A stretch of DNA of 64,000 nt from Zea mays (GCF_902167145.1 NC_050101.1:132772990-132836989); one strand, 5' to 3'; positions 1 through 11,005 are shown, numbered from the stretch's first letter. Numbers and translations: made by a program. The notes: generated by a model from the letters alone, not told the origin.

Positions 1-103
1 TTTCCTATTGTTTTAGAATTCAATCAGTACGTAAATTTGCAGTAGTAAAATGATGTGTGATGGTTTTGAAACTTGTTTGCGGGATATAGAAGTCATCCCT
101 ATA

Positions 104-646
104 TGAGTAATCGTAAGCGCGTCAGATCGCCTTAAGTTGCTGCTGACTTAAGTCGGTTGCTTCTGTTAATAGGGCATAGTGGTCACCCCGAGTTAGGTAG
201 GCGTGAGCGTGTTGCACCGGCTTAAGTCGCTGCTGACTTTAGCCGATTGCTCTGTTAGCAGGGCATAGTGGTCACCCGGAGTTAAGTAAGCGTGAGCATG
301 TTGCATCGGCTTAAGTCGTTGCCGACTTAAGCCGATTGCTCCGTTAGCAGGGCATAGTGGTCACCCCAAGTTAAGTAAGCGCGAGCATGTTGCACCGCCT
401 TAAGTCGTTGCCGACTTAAGCCGATTGCTCCGTTAGCAGGGTATAGTGGTCACCCCGAGTTAAGTAAGCGCGAGCATGTTGCACCGCCTTAAGTCGTTGC
501 CGACTTAAGCCGATTGCTCCGTTAGCGGGGTATAGTGGTCACCCCGAGTTAAGTAAGCGCGAGCATGTTGCACCACCTTAAGTCGTTGCCGACTTAAGTC
601 GATTGCTCCGCTAGCGGGGTATAGTGGTCACCCCGAGTTAAGTAAG
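104..646. repeat. 89-bp tandem repeat array in the retrotransposon 3' UTR
   Basis: The landmark AGTGGTCACC starts at 178, 267, 356, 445, 534 and 623, always 89 bp apart, giving about six units. Each unit also contains CTTAAGTCG and its reverse complement CGACTTAAG separated by 4 bases, so it can form a 9-bp hairpin; the leftmost units are slightly degraded. The array lies between the pol stop (756) and the missing 3' LTR. That is the hypervariable 3' UTR where Tat elements are known to carry tandem repeats. Bases 1-103 and 647-755 show no further feature. Confidence 0.92.
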
Positions 647-755
647 AGTGCAAGTCAATCATGAATAAACTGAGTATCTTTGAAGCCTTTTTTATTGATG
701 TCATATTTCCCATTTTACAGAGTACATCGTCGTCCCGATAGCTTTTGAAATACAG

Positions 756-3256
756 CTAGGGATAAAACTTCCTGAGGTGTTCTATATTCCAGGAGTTCCC
801 AATTTCTGTGCCGTCCATCTGAGTGAGACGATATGATCCTGGCCGAGTGACTTCTGCTACTATGAAGGGTCCTTCCCATAAGGGCGATAACTTGTGCCGT
901 CCCTCCCCCGTTAGAATTCGGCGGAGGACGAGATCTCCTACTGAGAAGGATCGCTGTCGCACGGCCTTGTCGTGATAGCGCCTTAGAGTCTGCTGGTACC
1001 GTGCTGATTGGATTACTGCATTCAGCCGTTCTTCCTCAAGTATATCGATGTCCTCCATCCTAGTGGCTTCAGCTTCTGCTATGCTTTCGAAGATCAACCT
1101 TGACGCTCCGAACTTGAGATCAGTGGGTAGCACTGCCTCCGACCCATAGACCATGAAGAAAGGAGTGTTTCCATGCAGAGCTCGGCTAGGTTGGGTTCTT
1201 AGTCTCCAAACGACATAGGGCAACTCCCTTATCCACTTTCCTGCGAACTTTTCATTCTTATCGAAGACCTTTTTCCTGAGTGCCTCCAGTATCATTCCGT
1301 TGGCTCGCTCAACCTGCCTGTTGGCTCTTGGGTGTGCTACAAAAGCATACTTGATCTGAATGCTTTTTTGCTCGCGGAAATCGAAGAACTCTGAACTTGT
1401 GAAGTTGGATCCTAGGTCAGTTATGATGTTGTTTGGTATCCCGAATCTGAATATTATGTCTTGTATGAATTCCACGGCCTTAGCTGAGGTTAAAGAAGCA
1501 ATGGGTTTGAACTCTATCCATTTGGTGAATTTGTCGATTGCTACCAGTACATGAGTGTATCCTCCTTGAGCTTTCTTGAAAGGTCCAATCATATCGAGTC
1601 CCCAGCATGCGAAGGGCCAAGTCACTGGTATGGTCTGCAGTTGCTGTGCTGGTAGATGTTGTTGCTTCGACAAGTACTGGCAAGCTTCGCACCTCTGAAC
1701 TAACTCGGCTGCGTCATTCTTCGCTGTTGGCCAATAGAATCCTGACCTGAAGACCTTCCCGACTAGTGTCTTGGATGCTGCGTGTATTCCACATTGCCTA
1801 GCATGGACCTCATCCAGAAGTCGCTTCCCAGTAGATGAGAGAATGCATTTCATGAGGACGCCTAATGCACCCCTTCTGTATAATGTCTCCCCAATGAGTG
1901 TGTAGTGAGCCAACTGTCTGGCGATACGCTCGGCCGCATTTTTGTCATCTGGTTCCTCTTCATTCTTTATATACCTGATGATTGGCCTTCTCCAGTCATC
2001 AGAGTCTGACTCTGGTTGATTCACGATATTACACTCTTCTGCTTGATCTATTGAGATGCTCGGCTGTAGTATTTCTTGCACAAAGACTCCAGGTGGGACC
2101 TGAGTTCGACTGGATCCTAGCTTGGACAATACATCGGCCGCCGTGTTCCGATCACTTTCTACATGATGAAATTCCAGACCCTCAAACTTATCTTCCAGTT
2201 TTCGGACGGCGGTGCAGTACTTTCCCATTGAATCGCTTGAACAATCCCATTCTTTGTTTATCTGGCTTATGACTACCAGAGAGTCTCCGTACACCATCAG
2301 TCTCTTGATGCCCAATGATATGGCGATGTTCAATCCATGGATCAGAGCTTCATACTCGGCTGCATTGTTGGAGGCTGGAAACAGCAACTGGAGGGCATAT
2401 TTGAGGTGCTCGCCTCCAGGTGCGGTGAAGAGAATTCCTGCTCCTGCTCCCTGCAGCTTCAGCGAACCATCAAAATACATTCGCCATACTTCTGCAGTCT
2501 CTGGGTTATCTGGTACTTGCTATTCAGTCCACTCTGATACGAAGTCAACCAATGCTTGAGTTTTGATGGCAGTGCGAGGTCGAAATTCGATGTCATGATA
2601 TCCCAGTTCGCAGGCCCACTTGGCTATTCGACCAATGGCTTCCTTGTTGTGAAGAATATCCCCTATTGGAAAACCAGTGACTACTATGACTTTGTGGTCG
2701 TCAAAGCAGTGACGTAGCTTGCGGGCAGTTAGAAGTACTGCATATAATAGCTTCTGAACTTGAGGATACTTTTTCTTCGAGGGACCCAGAACTTCACTGA
2801 TGAAGTAAACGGGATGTTGCACTGGGTAGGCATGTCCTTCTTCTGCTCGCTCGACTACCAACGCGGTGCTTACCACGTGAGTCGTGCAAGAGATATACAA
2901 CAACAGATCTTCAGCTGGTTGAGTTGATGTGGCTCGCCGTGGCGGCTTCAGTACTGGTGGCGTTGTCAAGAATTTCTTCAGTGCATCTAGAGCTTCCTGT
3001 GCTTCTGAGGTCCACTGAAACTTATCCACTTTCTTGAGTAGCTTGTAAAATGGTAAACCTTTTTCTCCCAGCCTGGATATAAATCTGCTCAGAGCTGCCA
3101 TACATCCAGTAAGTCGTTGAACCTTCTTTTGTGATCGTGGTGCTTCCATTTTCATGATAGCTTCGATCTTATCAGGATTAGCCTCAATTCCCCTGTGGCT
3201 GACAATAAATCCGAGTAACTTTCCTGCTGGTACCCCAAAAACACATTTTTCGGGAT
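756..3256 (-). pseudogene. Tat element pol, 3' part: RT C-terminus, RNase H, integrase
   Basis: This segment continues the polyprotein after the LINE insertion. From 3256 downward it reads the end of RT (motif FGVPAGKLLGF), the RT-RNase H connection, an RNase H domain with MYFDGSL and SNNAAEYEAL motifs, and an integrase. The integrase has the zinc-binding region near CEACQYL and the catalytic core motifs GLDMIG, ITDLGSNF and QVERANG. The frame ends with FYP and a stop at 756-758. One internal TAG (plus-strand 2520-2522), between the connection domain and RNase H, splits the frame; CAG to TAG is the simplest explanation. No frameshift was seen. The product would process and integrate element cDNA in the nucleus if the frame were whole. 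Confidence 0.85.
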
Positions 3257-3269
3257 TAAGCTTCCATCG
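3257..3269. repeat. 13-bp target-site duplication of the LINE, left copy
   Basis: TAAGCTTCCATCG, repeated exactly at 6654-6666. Joining the flanks over one copy restores the RT reading frame without a shift. Confidence 0.93.
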
Positions 3270-3288
3270 TAAAAACCAGCCAAATCTT

Positions 3289-6200
3289 ATGGAGATGAAA
3301 CCACAAAGAAAATCGTTGGGGCGTAACCCTCTTAGCGACGCGCCATATCGGAACCCGGGTATGGTGTTAAATGAGCAAGGGCCGGGCCGTCACCCCTTAA
3401 GTGACGCGCCGTCTCTTGATCTGGAGCCGGTGATAAGTGAGCAAGGATTGGGTCGTCGCATCCTTAGTGGCGCGCTACATCGGCGCCCGGGTGTAGTGGA
3501 AAATGAGCAAGGGTCTTTGCATCTTCCTCGGCGGGTGCGAAGGGTAAGGAAGCTAGTCGAGCCAACTAGGGTCCGTGTAGGTAGTTGGAACGTAGGTTCC
3601 TTAACAGGTAAGTTACGAGAAATAGTTGACGTTGCGGTGAGGAGACGAGTAAATATTTTATGCGTTCAAGAGACCAAGTGGAAAGGACAAAAGGCGAAGG
3701 AAGTGGAAGGTACAGGCTTCAAGTTGTGGTACACGGGGACTGCAACAAACAAGAATGGAGTAGGCGTCTTGATCGACAAGAGCCTTAAAGATGGGGTAGT
3801 AGATGTTAAGAGGGTAGGAGATAGAATCATCCTAGTCAAGCTGGTCATTGGGGACTTGGTTCTCAATGTTATCAGCGCGTATGCTCCTCAAGTAGGCCTT
3901 AATGAGAACTCAAAGAGGGAGTTCTGGGAAGGCCTGGAGGACATGGTTAGTAGTGTGCCAGTTGGCGAGAAGCTCTTCATAGGAGGAGATCTCAATGGCC
4001 ATGTGGGTACATCTAGCACCAGTTTCGAGGGTGTGCATGGAGGCTTCGGCTTTGGGACTAGGAATCAAGAAGGAGAGGAAATCCTGAACTTTGCCCTAGC
4101 CTATGACATGTTTATAGCAAACACTTTCTTTAGGAAGAGGACATCCCACCTGGTGACCTTCAGTAGTGGCCAACACACTAGCCAGATTGATTTCGTCCTC
4201 TTGATAAAAGAGGACAGGCATGCCTGCTTAGATTGCAAGGTTATACCTGGAGAGTGTGTGGTAACCCAACATAAGCTTGTCGTAGCTGACTTCTGTTTTA
4301 AGATTCGTTTACAACAGAATAAGCATAACAAGGTCACTAGAACAAAGTGGTGGAAGCTTAAAGGGGATGTGGCCCAAACTTTCAAGGAAAGAGTTATCGA
4401 GGAGGGCCCTTGGGCAGAAGAGGGAGACATAAATATCATGTGGAGGAAGATGGCGGTGTGCATCCGAAAGATAGCTTCAGAAGAGTTTGGGTTGAGTCAA
4501 GGAAACAGAAGGGAAGTTAAAGACACTTGGTGGTGGAACGAAGATGTCCAAAAGGCTATCAAGGAGAAGAAAGATTGCTACAAACGCTTACATCATGACA
4601 AGTGTGCGGAAAACATAGAGAAGTATAGGATAGCGAAGAAGTCTGCAAAGCGAGCGGTTAGTAGAGCTCGGAGTCAAGCCTTTGACAACCTCTATCAACG
4701 GTTGGACACAAAGCAGGGAGAAAAGGATATCTATAGGATGGCCAAGATTCGTGAAAGGAAGACAAGGGATGTCAACCAAGTCAAATGCATCAAGGATGAA
4801 GCAAACCAACTATTAGTGAAGAATGAAGAGATCAAGAACAGATGGAAGGAGTACTTCAACAAATTGTTCAATGGAGGGAATGAGAGTTCTACAATAGAAT
4901 TGGACGAACCATTCGATGACAACAATAGGGGTTTTGTACGAAGGATACAAGAATATGAAGTTAAGGAGGCGCTAAAAAGGATGAAGGTAGGAAAGGCGAT
5001 GGGCCCTGATGGTATCCCTATCGAGGTATGGAGATGCCTTGGAGACATAGCGATAGTATGGCTGACTAAGCTTTTCAACACCATCTTTCGGACAAACAGA
5101 ATGCCCGACGAGTGGCGGCGGAGTACATTAGTACCAATCTTCAAGAACAAAGGAGATGTTCAAAGTTGTACTAATTACCGTGGAATTAAGCTCATGAGCC
5201 ATACAATGAAGCTATGGGAGAGAGTCATTGAACACCGCCTGCGAAAGATGACGAGCGTGACCCAAAATCAGTTTGGTTTCATGCCCGGGAGATCAACTAT
5301 GGAGGCCATTTTCTTACTAAGACAACTTATGGAGAGATTCAGAGAACAAAAGAAAGACCTGCATATGGTCTTTATAGACTTGGAGAAGGCTTATGACAAA
5401 GTACCTAGGAGTGTAATGTGGTGGGCCTTGGAAAAACACAAAGTAGCAACAAAGTACATTAATCTTATTAAGGATATGTACACTAATGTTGTGACAAGTG
5501 TCCGAACAAGTGATGGGGACACCGATGACTTTCCAATTAACATAGGACTACATCAAGGGTCGGCTTTGAGCCCTTATCTTTTCGCTTTGGTGATAGATGA
5601 GGTCACAAGGGACATACAAGGAGATATACCGTGGTGTATGCTTTTTGCCGATGATGTGGTACTTATTGAGGAGAGTAGGAGTGGTGTTTCGCAAAAGTTG
5701 GAATTGTGGAGGCAGACGCTGGAAGCAAAAGGTTTTAGGCTTAGTAGGTCTAAAACGGAATATATGAAGTGTGATTTCAGTGCCACGGGGTATGAAGATG
5801 GCGATGTTAGTCTTGATGGGCAAGTGGTACCCAAAAAAGACACTTTCCGTTACTTAGGATCAATGCTTCAGAAGGATGGGGACATCGATGAGGATGTCAG
5901 TCATAGAATTAAAGCTGGATGGTTGAAGTGGCGGCAAGCGGCGGGTGTCTTATGCGACCCCCGGGTGCCACACAAACTAAAAGGAAAATTCTACAGGACA
6001 ACAATCCGGCCGGCTATGTTGTATGGAGCAGAATGTTGGCCCACTAAAAGACGACATGTCCAACAACTATGCGTGGCAGAGATGCGTATGTTGCGCTGGA
6101 TATGTGGCCACACAAGGAGAGACCGAGTCCGGAATGATGATATACGAGAGAGGGTAGGAGTGGCGCCAATTGAGGAGAAGCTTATGCAACATCGTTTGAG

Positions 6201-6411
6201 ATGGTTTGGACATATCCAACAAAGATCTGAGGAGGCACCAGTGCATATCGGAATAATTAGGCGTCCCGAGAATGTGAAGAGAGGTAGAGGTCGACCAACC
6301 TTGACGTGGACAGAGGCTGTGAAGAGGGACCTGAAGGAGTGGAATATTGATAAAGAGCTCGCCATGGATAGGAAGGGGTGGAAGTGTGCAATTCACGTGC
6401 CAGAACCTTGA
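3289..6411 (+). CDS. RTE LINE protein: endonuclease and reverse transcriptase
   Basis: A 1040-residue intact ORF. The open frame extends upstream to an ATG at 3154, but that part is antisense host pol; the first ATG inside the insert is 3289. After three 22-residue N-terminal repeats comes an apurinic-like endonuclease domain (about residues 97-330). It shows WNVGSL (Asn101), VQETKW (Glu128), SAYAPQ, GGDLNGH, SQIDFVL and a QHKLVVADF end motif, the expected catalytic set. The RT domain (about 557-850) has MGPDGIP, LHQGSALSPYLF and the catalytic FADD at residues 786-789 (5644-5655). A C-terminal region follows with a Cys/His pattern near RMLRWICGH. The protein nicks target DNA and reverse-transcribes its own RNA at the nick. 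No stop or frameshift is visible, so it may be competent. Confidence 0.95.
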   Translation: MEMKPQRKSLGRNPLSDAPYRNPGMVLNEQGPGRHPLSDAPSLDLEPVISEQGLGRRILSGALHRRPGVVENEQGSLHLPRRVRRVRKLVEPTRVRVGSWNVGSLTGKLREIVDVAVRRRVNILCVQETKWKGQKAKEVEGTGFKLWYTGTATNKNGVGVLIDKSLKDGVVDVKRVGDRIILVKLVIGDLVLNVISAYAPQVGLNENSKREFWEGLEDMVSSVPVGEKLFIGGDLNGHVGTSSTSFEGVHGGFGFGTRNQEGEEILNFALAYDMFIANTFFRKRTSHLVTFSSGQHTSQIDFVLLIKEDRHACLDCKVIPGECVVTQHKLVVADFCFKIRLQQNKHNKVTRTKWWKLKGDVAQTFKERVIEEGPWAEEGDINIMWRKMAVCIRKIASEEFGLSQGNRREVKDTWWWNEDVQKAIKEKKDCYKRLHHDKCAENIEKYRIAKKSAKRAVSRARSQAFDNLYQRLDTKQGEKDIYRMAKIRERKTRDVNQVKCIKDEANQLLVKNEEIKNRWKEYFNKLFNGGNESSTIELDEPFDDNNRGFVRRIQEYEVKEALKRMKVGKAMGPDGIPIEVWRCLGDIAIVWLTKLFNTIFRTNRMPDEWRRSTLVPIFKNKGDVQSCTNYRGIKLMSHTMKLWERVIEHRLRKMTSVTQNQFGFMPGRSTMEAIFLLRQLMERFREQKKDLHMVFIDLEKAYDKVPRSVMWWALEKHKVATKYINLIKDMYTNVVTSVRTSDGDTDDFPINIGLHQGSALSPYLFALVIDEVTRDIQGDIPWCMLFADDVVLIEESRSGVSQKLELWRQTLEAKGFRLSRSKTEYMKCDFSATGYEDGDVSLDGQVVPKKDTFRYLGSMLQKDGDIDEDVSHRIKAGWLKWRQAAGVLCDPRVPHKLKGKFYRTTIRPAMLYGAECWPTKRRHVQQLCVAEMRMLRWICGHTRRDRVRNDDIRERVGVAPIEEKLMQHRLRWFGHIQQRSEEAPVHIGIIRRPENVKRGRGRPTLTWTEAVKRDLKEWNIDKELAMDRKGWKCAIHVPEP
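3316..3513 (+). repeat. Three 66-bp in-frame tandem repeats at the LINE ORF N-terminus
   Basis: Three exact-length 66-bp units encode 22-residue repeats with the pattern LGRxPLSDAP...EQG. The copies have diverged but keep length and frame. They precede the endonuclease domain and have no recognised function. Confidence 0.85.
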
Positions 6412-6635
6412 TTTATAGTTTCGCTTTTCCTCTTTAATCGTTTGACCTTTTCTTGTGCCCATTTAGATCTTGCTGGTTCTTGTGGGTTTTATCTCTTTTA
6501 TGTGTTTCCCCGTTTCGTCGTTTTTCGGTTCTCCTTTGCCTTTGTTTCCCCTTTTTTTCTTTGGGGTTGAGCTCTGAGGTTTTCATACGGGGTTTCATCT
6601 CTAGCCTACCCCAACGTGCTTGGGATAAAAAGGCT

Positions 6636-6653
6636 TTGTTGTTGTTGTTGTTG
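6636..6653 (+). repeat. (TTG)6 tail of the RTE LINE
   Basis: Six TTG units immediately before the right target duplication. A trinucleotide tail in place of poly(A) is typical of plant RTE elements. Confidence 0.9.
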
Positions 6654-6666
6654 TAAGCTTCCATCG
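6654..6666. repeat. 13-bp target-site duplication of the LINE, right copy
   Basis: TAAGCTTCCATCG, identical to 3257-3269. Confidence 0.93.
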
Positions 6667-7583
6667 GTACCGCCGCAGACTGTTGAAAACCAGCTGTAAG
6701 TCTTCGATGAAGTTTTCTGAGTTCTCCGTTTTGATTACCACATCATCTACGCAGGCTTCCACGCGTTTGTCCCAGTGATCGGCTAAGCATGTTTGAATAG
6801 CTCTCTGATAAGTCGCTCCAGCGTTTTTGAGGCCGAACGACATGGAGGTATAACAGAAAGCACCAAACGGAGTGATGAACGCTGTTTTTTCCTCGTCTTC
6901 CTTTGCCAAACTAATCTGATGGTATCCGGAATAGCAATCCAGGAAAGACAGCACAGAACATCCAGCGGTGGAGTCCACCACCTGGTCTATCCTCGGGAGC
7001 CCGAAGGGATCCTTTGGACAATGTTTGTTGAGATCAGTATAGTCGACGCACATGCGCCAATCCACTTTATTCTTTTTTAGTACAAGAACAGGGTTGGCTA
7101 ACACCTCTCTAATGAATCCAGCCGCGACCAAGCGAGCTAGCTCGGCGCGAATGGCCTCTCTCTTGTCGGGCGTGAAACGACGTAGTTTTTGCCGGATCGG
7201 CCTTGCCTGGGGATAGACCTTCAGTTTGTGTTCGGCCAGTTCTCTTGGGACTCCCGGCATATCCGCAGGTTGCCATGCGAATACGTCTCGGTTATCTTGC
7301 AGAAACTGGACGAGCGCGCTTTCCTATTTGTCGCCTAGGCTGGAGCTGATGATGGCAGTCTTGCGTTCATCAGCGAACCCCAGGTTGATCCTTTTAGTTT
7401 CTTCAGTCGGCCGCATAGAGGTCGCGACCTGAGCTTCGTTTGCCGGTACTGCGAGGTCCTCCTCAGGCTTAGAGTTCGCCTGTGTTGGAGAAGTCGTCGA
7501 CGGCTTGGTGGTGAGGGCCGCTTGGATGGCCACTCGGAAACACTCTGCGGCGCCTTGGAAGTCGGCGCGCACAATTATGATTC
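6667..7583 (-). pseudogene. Tat element pol, middle part: protease-RT linker and RT N-terminal half
   Basis: Read from 7583 down, this continues directly from the gag-protease frame (GIIIVRADF), passes a low-complexity linker, then a TAG stop at 7324-7326 (linker end, probably from CAG), and enters RT. RT motifs include PRELAEHKL, DYTDLNKHCPKDPF, FLDCYSGYHQI and the active site. The active-site motif reads CVDD (6742-6753) where related elements have YVDD, a Tyr-to-Cys change that may weaken the enzyme. The frame then meets the LINE. Removing the LINE joins RYRWKL to NPEKCVFG in frame at 3256. Confidence 0.85.
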
Positions 7584-7588
7584 CTTGT
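7584..7588. repeat. Target-site duplication CTTGT, left copy
   Basis: CTTGT just before the LTR start at 7589, repeated at 18068-18072 just after the other LTR. Confidence 0.92.
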
Positions 7589-10500
7589 TGTCACACCCGA
7601 CTTTAAGGAACAAAGCCAGGTGCATCTCATACATGCGCCAAGAAGACAACATATATAATAACAGAGTGTATAGAGATAAATGTCATAAAACATCAGAGTA
7701 TTTATTACATAGCGGAAGACTTATTACAAAATAAAAGAATAAACATAAAATGAACTAAGGATCGTCGGCGCCAATGTCAACTGAGAAACGCCACCTAGAT
7801 CAGATCATACTGCTCGCCTTGTGGCTCCTCCTGAACCACCTGCTCTTCTCCTGTGGGGGGGGGGGGGTGTGAGACAGCAAGAGTGAGCTCACATACGTTC
7901 ATCGCTCAACAAGTTGTGGGGAATAATGTGGCATAAACTCACCAAAGGTGGGAGTTCATGAAGTGTAAGGCTGATCAATGAAATAAAGGCTGAAGCTGAG
8001 CATTGCTTTTATAAGTTGGGCAAAATTTTATTAGCAATTACTAAGTGTAAGTAAATACCAAACCATAATAAATATAAATAAAAGTAATAATAAAAATAAT
8101 CCCAGATGCAATGAAATGACAAATTGAGTTTAGGTTCCATAAATTAATCATGTGAGTGTCCGAGCCGCTCATGACCGTGAGCACGGCTAGTATACCAGTT
8201 TTACACTCTGCAGAGGTTGCGCATCTTTACCCACAAGTCGTGTTACCCATTTGCCACGGAGTTGATCAGACTCCATACACCTCTACCAAGGAAGCGAGGC
8301 AGGGTACCACTACGAGGCCTTTACAAAGTTCCACTAGCTTCAGACTACCCACTACAGTTTATAGGAAGCTCCAATGCAGGGTTCTTGCCTGACTGCCATC
8401 GCAGCAAAATCAACCCAAGGACCTCCCTACACTAACCACTCCCCTACTGCCCTTGCCCCTTTCGGGTAAGGTAGCCCTCCACTAGCTTTCCTAGTTAATC
8501 AGCCAAGAGCGTCCCATTATACTCTTGTGGTAGCACTATTTTCCCGGGTGGTTCTCCATGTTCCCATTAACATAATGATCTTATCATGAACATAAAATAA
8601 TGAACAGATAATAGAAAGTATAGTCATGAGTCATAAATATCTTTATACCCAAATCCACATAAAGCAATAGCATGTACTACCCAAAAATTTAGTAGTAAAA
8701 CTAGTGGTGAAACAAGGTATAAAGATAGTCAAAATCTAGGGTATCCTATTGGGTCCCATCAAAATTAACCTATGCAGATCATTATGATTAATAAGAACAT
8801 GAATGGGTAAAAAAGTGATCAAGGGCACAACTTGCCTTCAATGAGCTCCTGCTCAGCTACTTCTACTTGTTAAGCCTCAGATTCCACAGTGGCTTGTTCG
8901 TCTACTCGCATCAACACAATACATACATAGTATAGCATAAATTAACATCACATCAAACATGTAAATAAAATATACAGTAATAAACTAGACATTAAAATGA
9001 GATCATAGGAACTGGAATCATTAAATTTGGAGTTATAGATTTTAAGTTATGAATTTTCCAAGATTTTGTGTATTTAATACATGATTAAGTACTAGATAAA
9101 TTTTAATGTGTTTTTCATGCCAAAACAGAGGCACAATGGTTAGACAATAATATTATGAAATTTTAGGAACTGGAATGGACCAACTTGGAGTTCATATGAA
9201 TTTTCTACAGATTAAACAAGTTCTAACATTTATTTATGCACTAAAAATTAATTTCTGATATTAATTTCTGATTTTCAATGCTCTCTGGATTGGGCCTCAA
9301 ATTCCAGAAAGCGCAGGGGCTATGGTACAAATAATTTTAAGACTCAGTGCACTGTTCTGTGGACCGCGGGTTCTATTTTGGAAAACGCAGGGGCTCATTT
9401 GTAAGACGCACAAGTCGAAGGGGTATCGGCCACAATGAGTCGTTGGATCTAAATCAACGCTTAGGATTAGATCCTGACTTCAATGAATCAGCGCACCACG
9501 ATAGCCGCGGGATCCTAGATCTACGGCTCAGACTCAACGAAATCCATCCACCGCCCAAGCGTGATCTAACGGTTCACGCGCCGCATCAAGATTTCCTCCC
9601 CCGATCACCGTCAGATCAGGAGCGTCCATAGTCTATCTAACGGCTGATCACCTCTTCACACCACAATCCCACATCAGGGATCCAACGGTTCCTGGACTTC
9701 TTCCCCTCCTTGCTCCGAGCCGCAACGACGCGCACACCGGACACGACGGCGGCCACGCCGCAGGTCGATTCCATTGCGACCCCGAGCTCTAATCTCTAAT
9801 CAAGCGAGCGCTACGCAGTGTATGAACAAGGGCGTACACGTTAAGTGCACATACCAATGACAGTGAATGTCAGGATGGGACGGCCATGGTGAAGGGCGGT
9901 ATGGCGGTGGAGGACACATTCCGATGAAGAATCTCCAGGGCTCCGGTGGATTTCCCCGCGTCCGAGAAGGCCACGAGCACACCCCCGGGTCCCGGCGTGG
10001 CGCCCAGACAGTTCCCCAGCCCCAAATTGAGGCCACAGAGTTTGCATCCCGCTAAACAATGGTGGCGGGCGTGGCTTCCGGAGCTTCGGTTTAGTGGATG
10101 AAGAAAAGATGTGGCGTCGGTTGGAGGGAGAAGGGGTTAAGAAGAAGCAAGGTCGATCGTTATTCATGCGCCCGAATTTCATGACGTCAAGCCATATGAA
10201 CCAATCGTCCCAGCTCACGGCGGAGATCCAGGGAGTGGTTTGCAGCGGCCATTGTTTGCTGCAATTTCTGTGTTGACGGAGCTCCCGCATTCCGAGCCGC
10301 CATACCAGGGCAACGGCGGTTGAATCGGCTTGCCCGAGAACCCCAGTGGCGCGGTCCCAATTTCTGGACTTGGCCCGACGCGGTGGATCCGAAAAGCGGG
10401 GGAGGAAGAAGCTCCCGACATCCCGGGCCCGCACGCAAGTATTATCCACCCCGCGCATGCGAACCGGGAGGCTGGGGAGTGGGCCCCGCACGCCAGGAAG

Positions 10501-11005
10501 CCAGTGTGCCATGCTCCCAGCGCGCCGCAAGTTCCTGACCCCAGGGGCCCCGCCTGGAGGTGAGATTGCAGGGAGGGCAGAAATGGGCTGCGCGGGTGTA
10601 TTTGGGCCGCCAGGAGAGAATTGAGGCCTACTTGGCCGAAAATTGCTTTCTCTTTCTTTTTTTTATTATTCTTTTCTTCTTCTACAAATTCAAAACTTCA
10701 ACTCTAAAAGAAATTATTTTTGTGGCAAATTTATTAGTAAGTTTTATTTGTTACTTTATAGTATTTTTCTCATTCTATTCTATTTATTCAAAGTAGGTAT
10801 TAAATCCTCTATTTGAATGTTGGTTTATTTATGTCACCAAATGCACACACACAATAAATCCCAGCATGATGCATATTTTATTTAAGTGTCATTTGTTTTA
10901 ATTACTTATTCTTATTTATAGTTATTCTCTTGTTATAATGATTAGATGGCACACAAAATAAGGAGATCAACTATAGTTTCATTGTATACATTTTTGGGTA
11001 TTACA
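7589..11005 (-). repeat. Tekay-type element, 3' LTR (left copy)
   Basis: Starts TGTCACACCCGACTT and ends TTTTTGGGTATTACA, the 5'-TG...CA-3' ends expected of an LTR. It is the near-identical partner of 14659-18067. A GC-rich stretch at about 9700-10620 gives open frames on both strands, for example 9841-10530; these recur in the other LTR and are not considered genes. Confidence 0.95.

Larger units (their letters stand above)
3270..6653 (+). mobile_element. RTE-clade LINE retrotransposon, apparently near full length
   Basis: A non-LTR element of 3384 bp bounded by a 13-bp target duplication. It carries one long ORF that starts 20 bp from the 5' junction, a short 3' UTR and a (TTG)6 tail, as in plant RTE elements (RIT type in maize). 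The 3' UTR ends with a small hairpin, CCCAA (6610-6614) and TTGGG (6620-6624), just before the tail; such a structure could be recognised by the element's RT. It was inserted antisense to the Tat pol gene. The uninterrupted ORF and exact target duplication suggest a recent insertion. 5' truncation of an untranslated leader cannot be excluded. Confidence 0.93.

Noticed and set aside
104..646. CRISPR array
   Set aside because: The 89-bp units are contiguous with no unique spacers, and the context is a plant retrotransposon 3' UTR.
3154..3288. Longer N-terminus for the LINE protein starting at ATG 3154
   Set aside because: This part is antisense to host RT and lies outside the target duplication, so it is a fortuitous fusion frame.
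9841..10530. A 229-codon minus-strand ORF, repeated at 16905-17594, as a conserved gene
   Set aside because: Both copies are the same LTR sequence, so their conservation is expected. There is no domain, and the GC-rich stretch is open on several frames.
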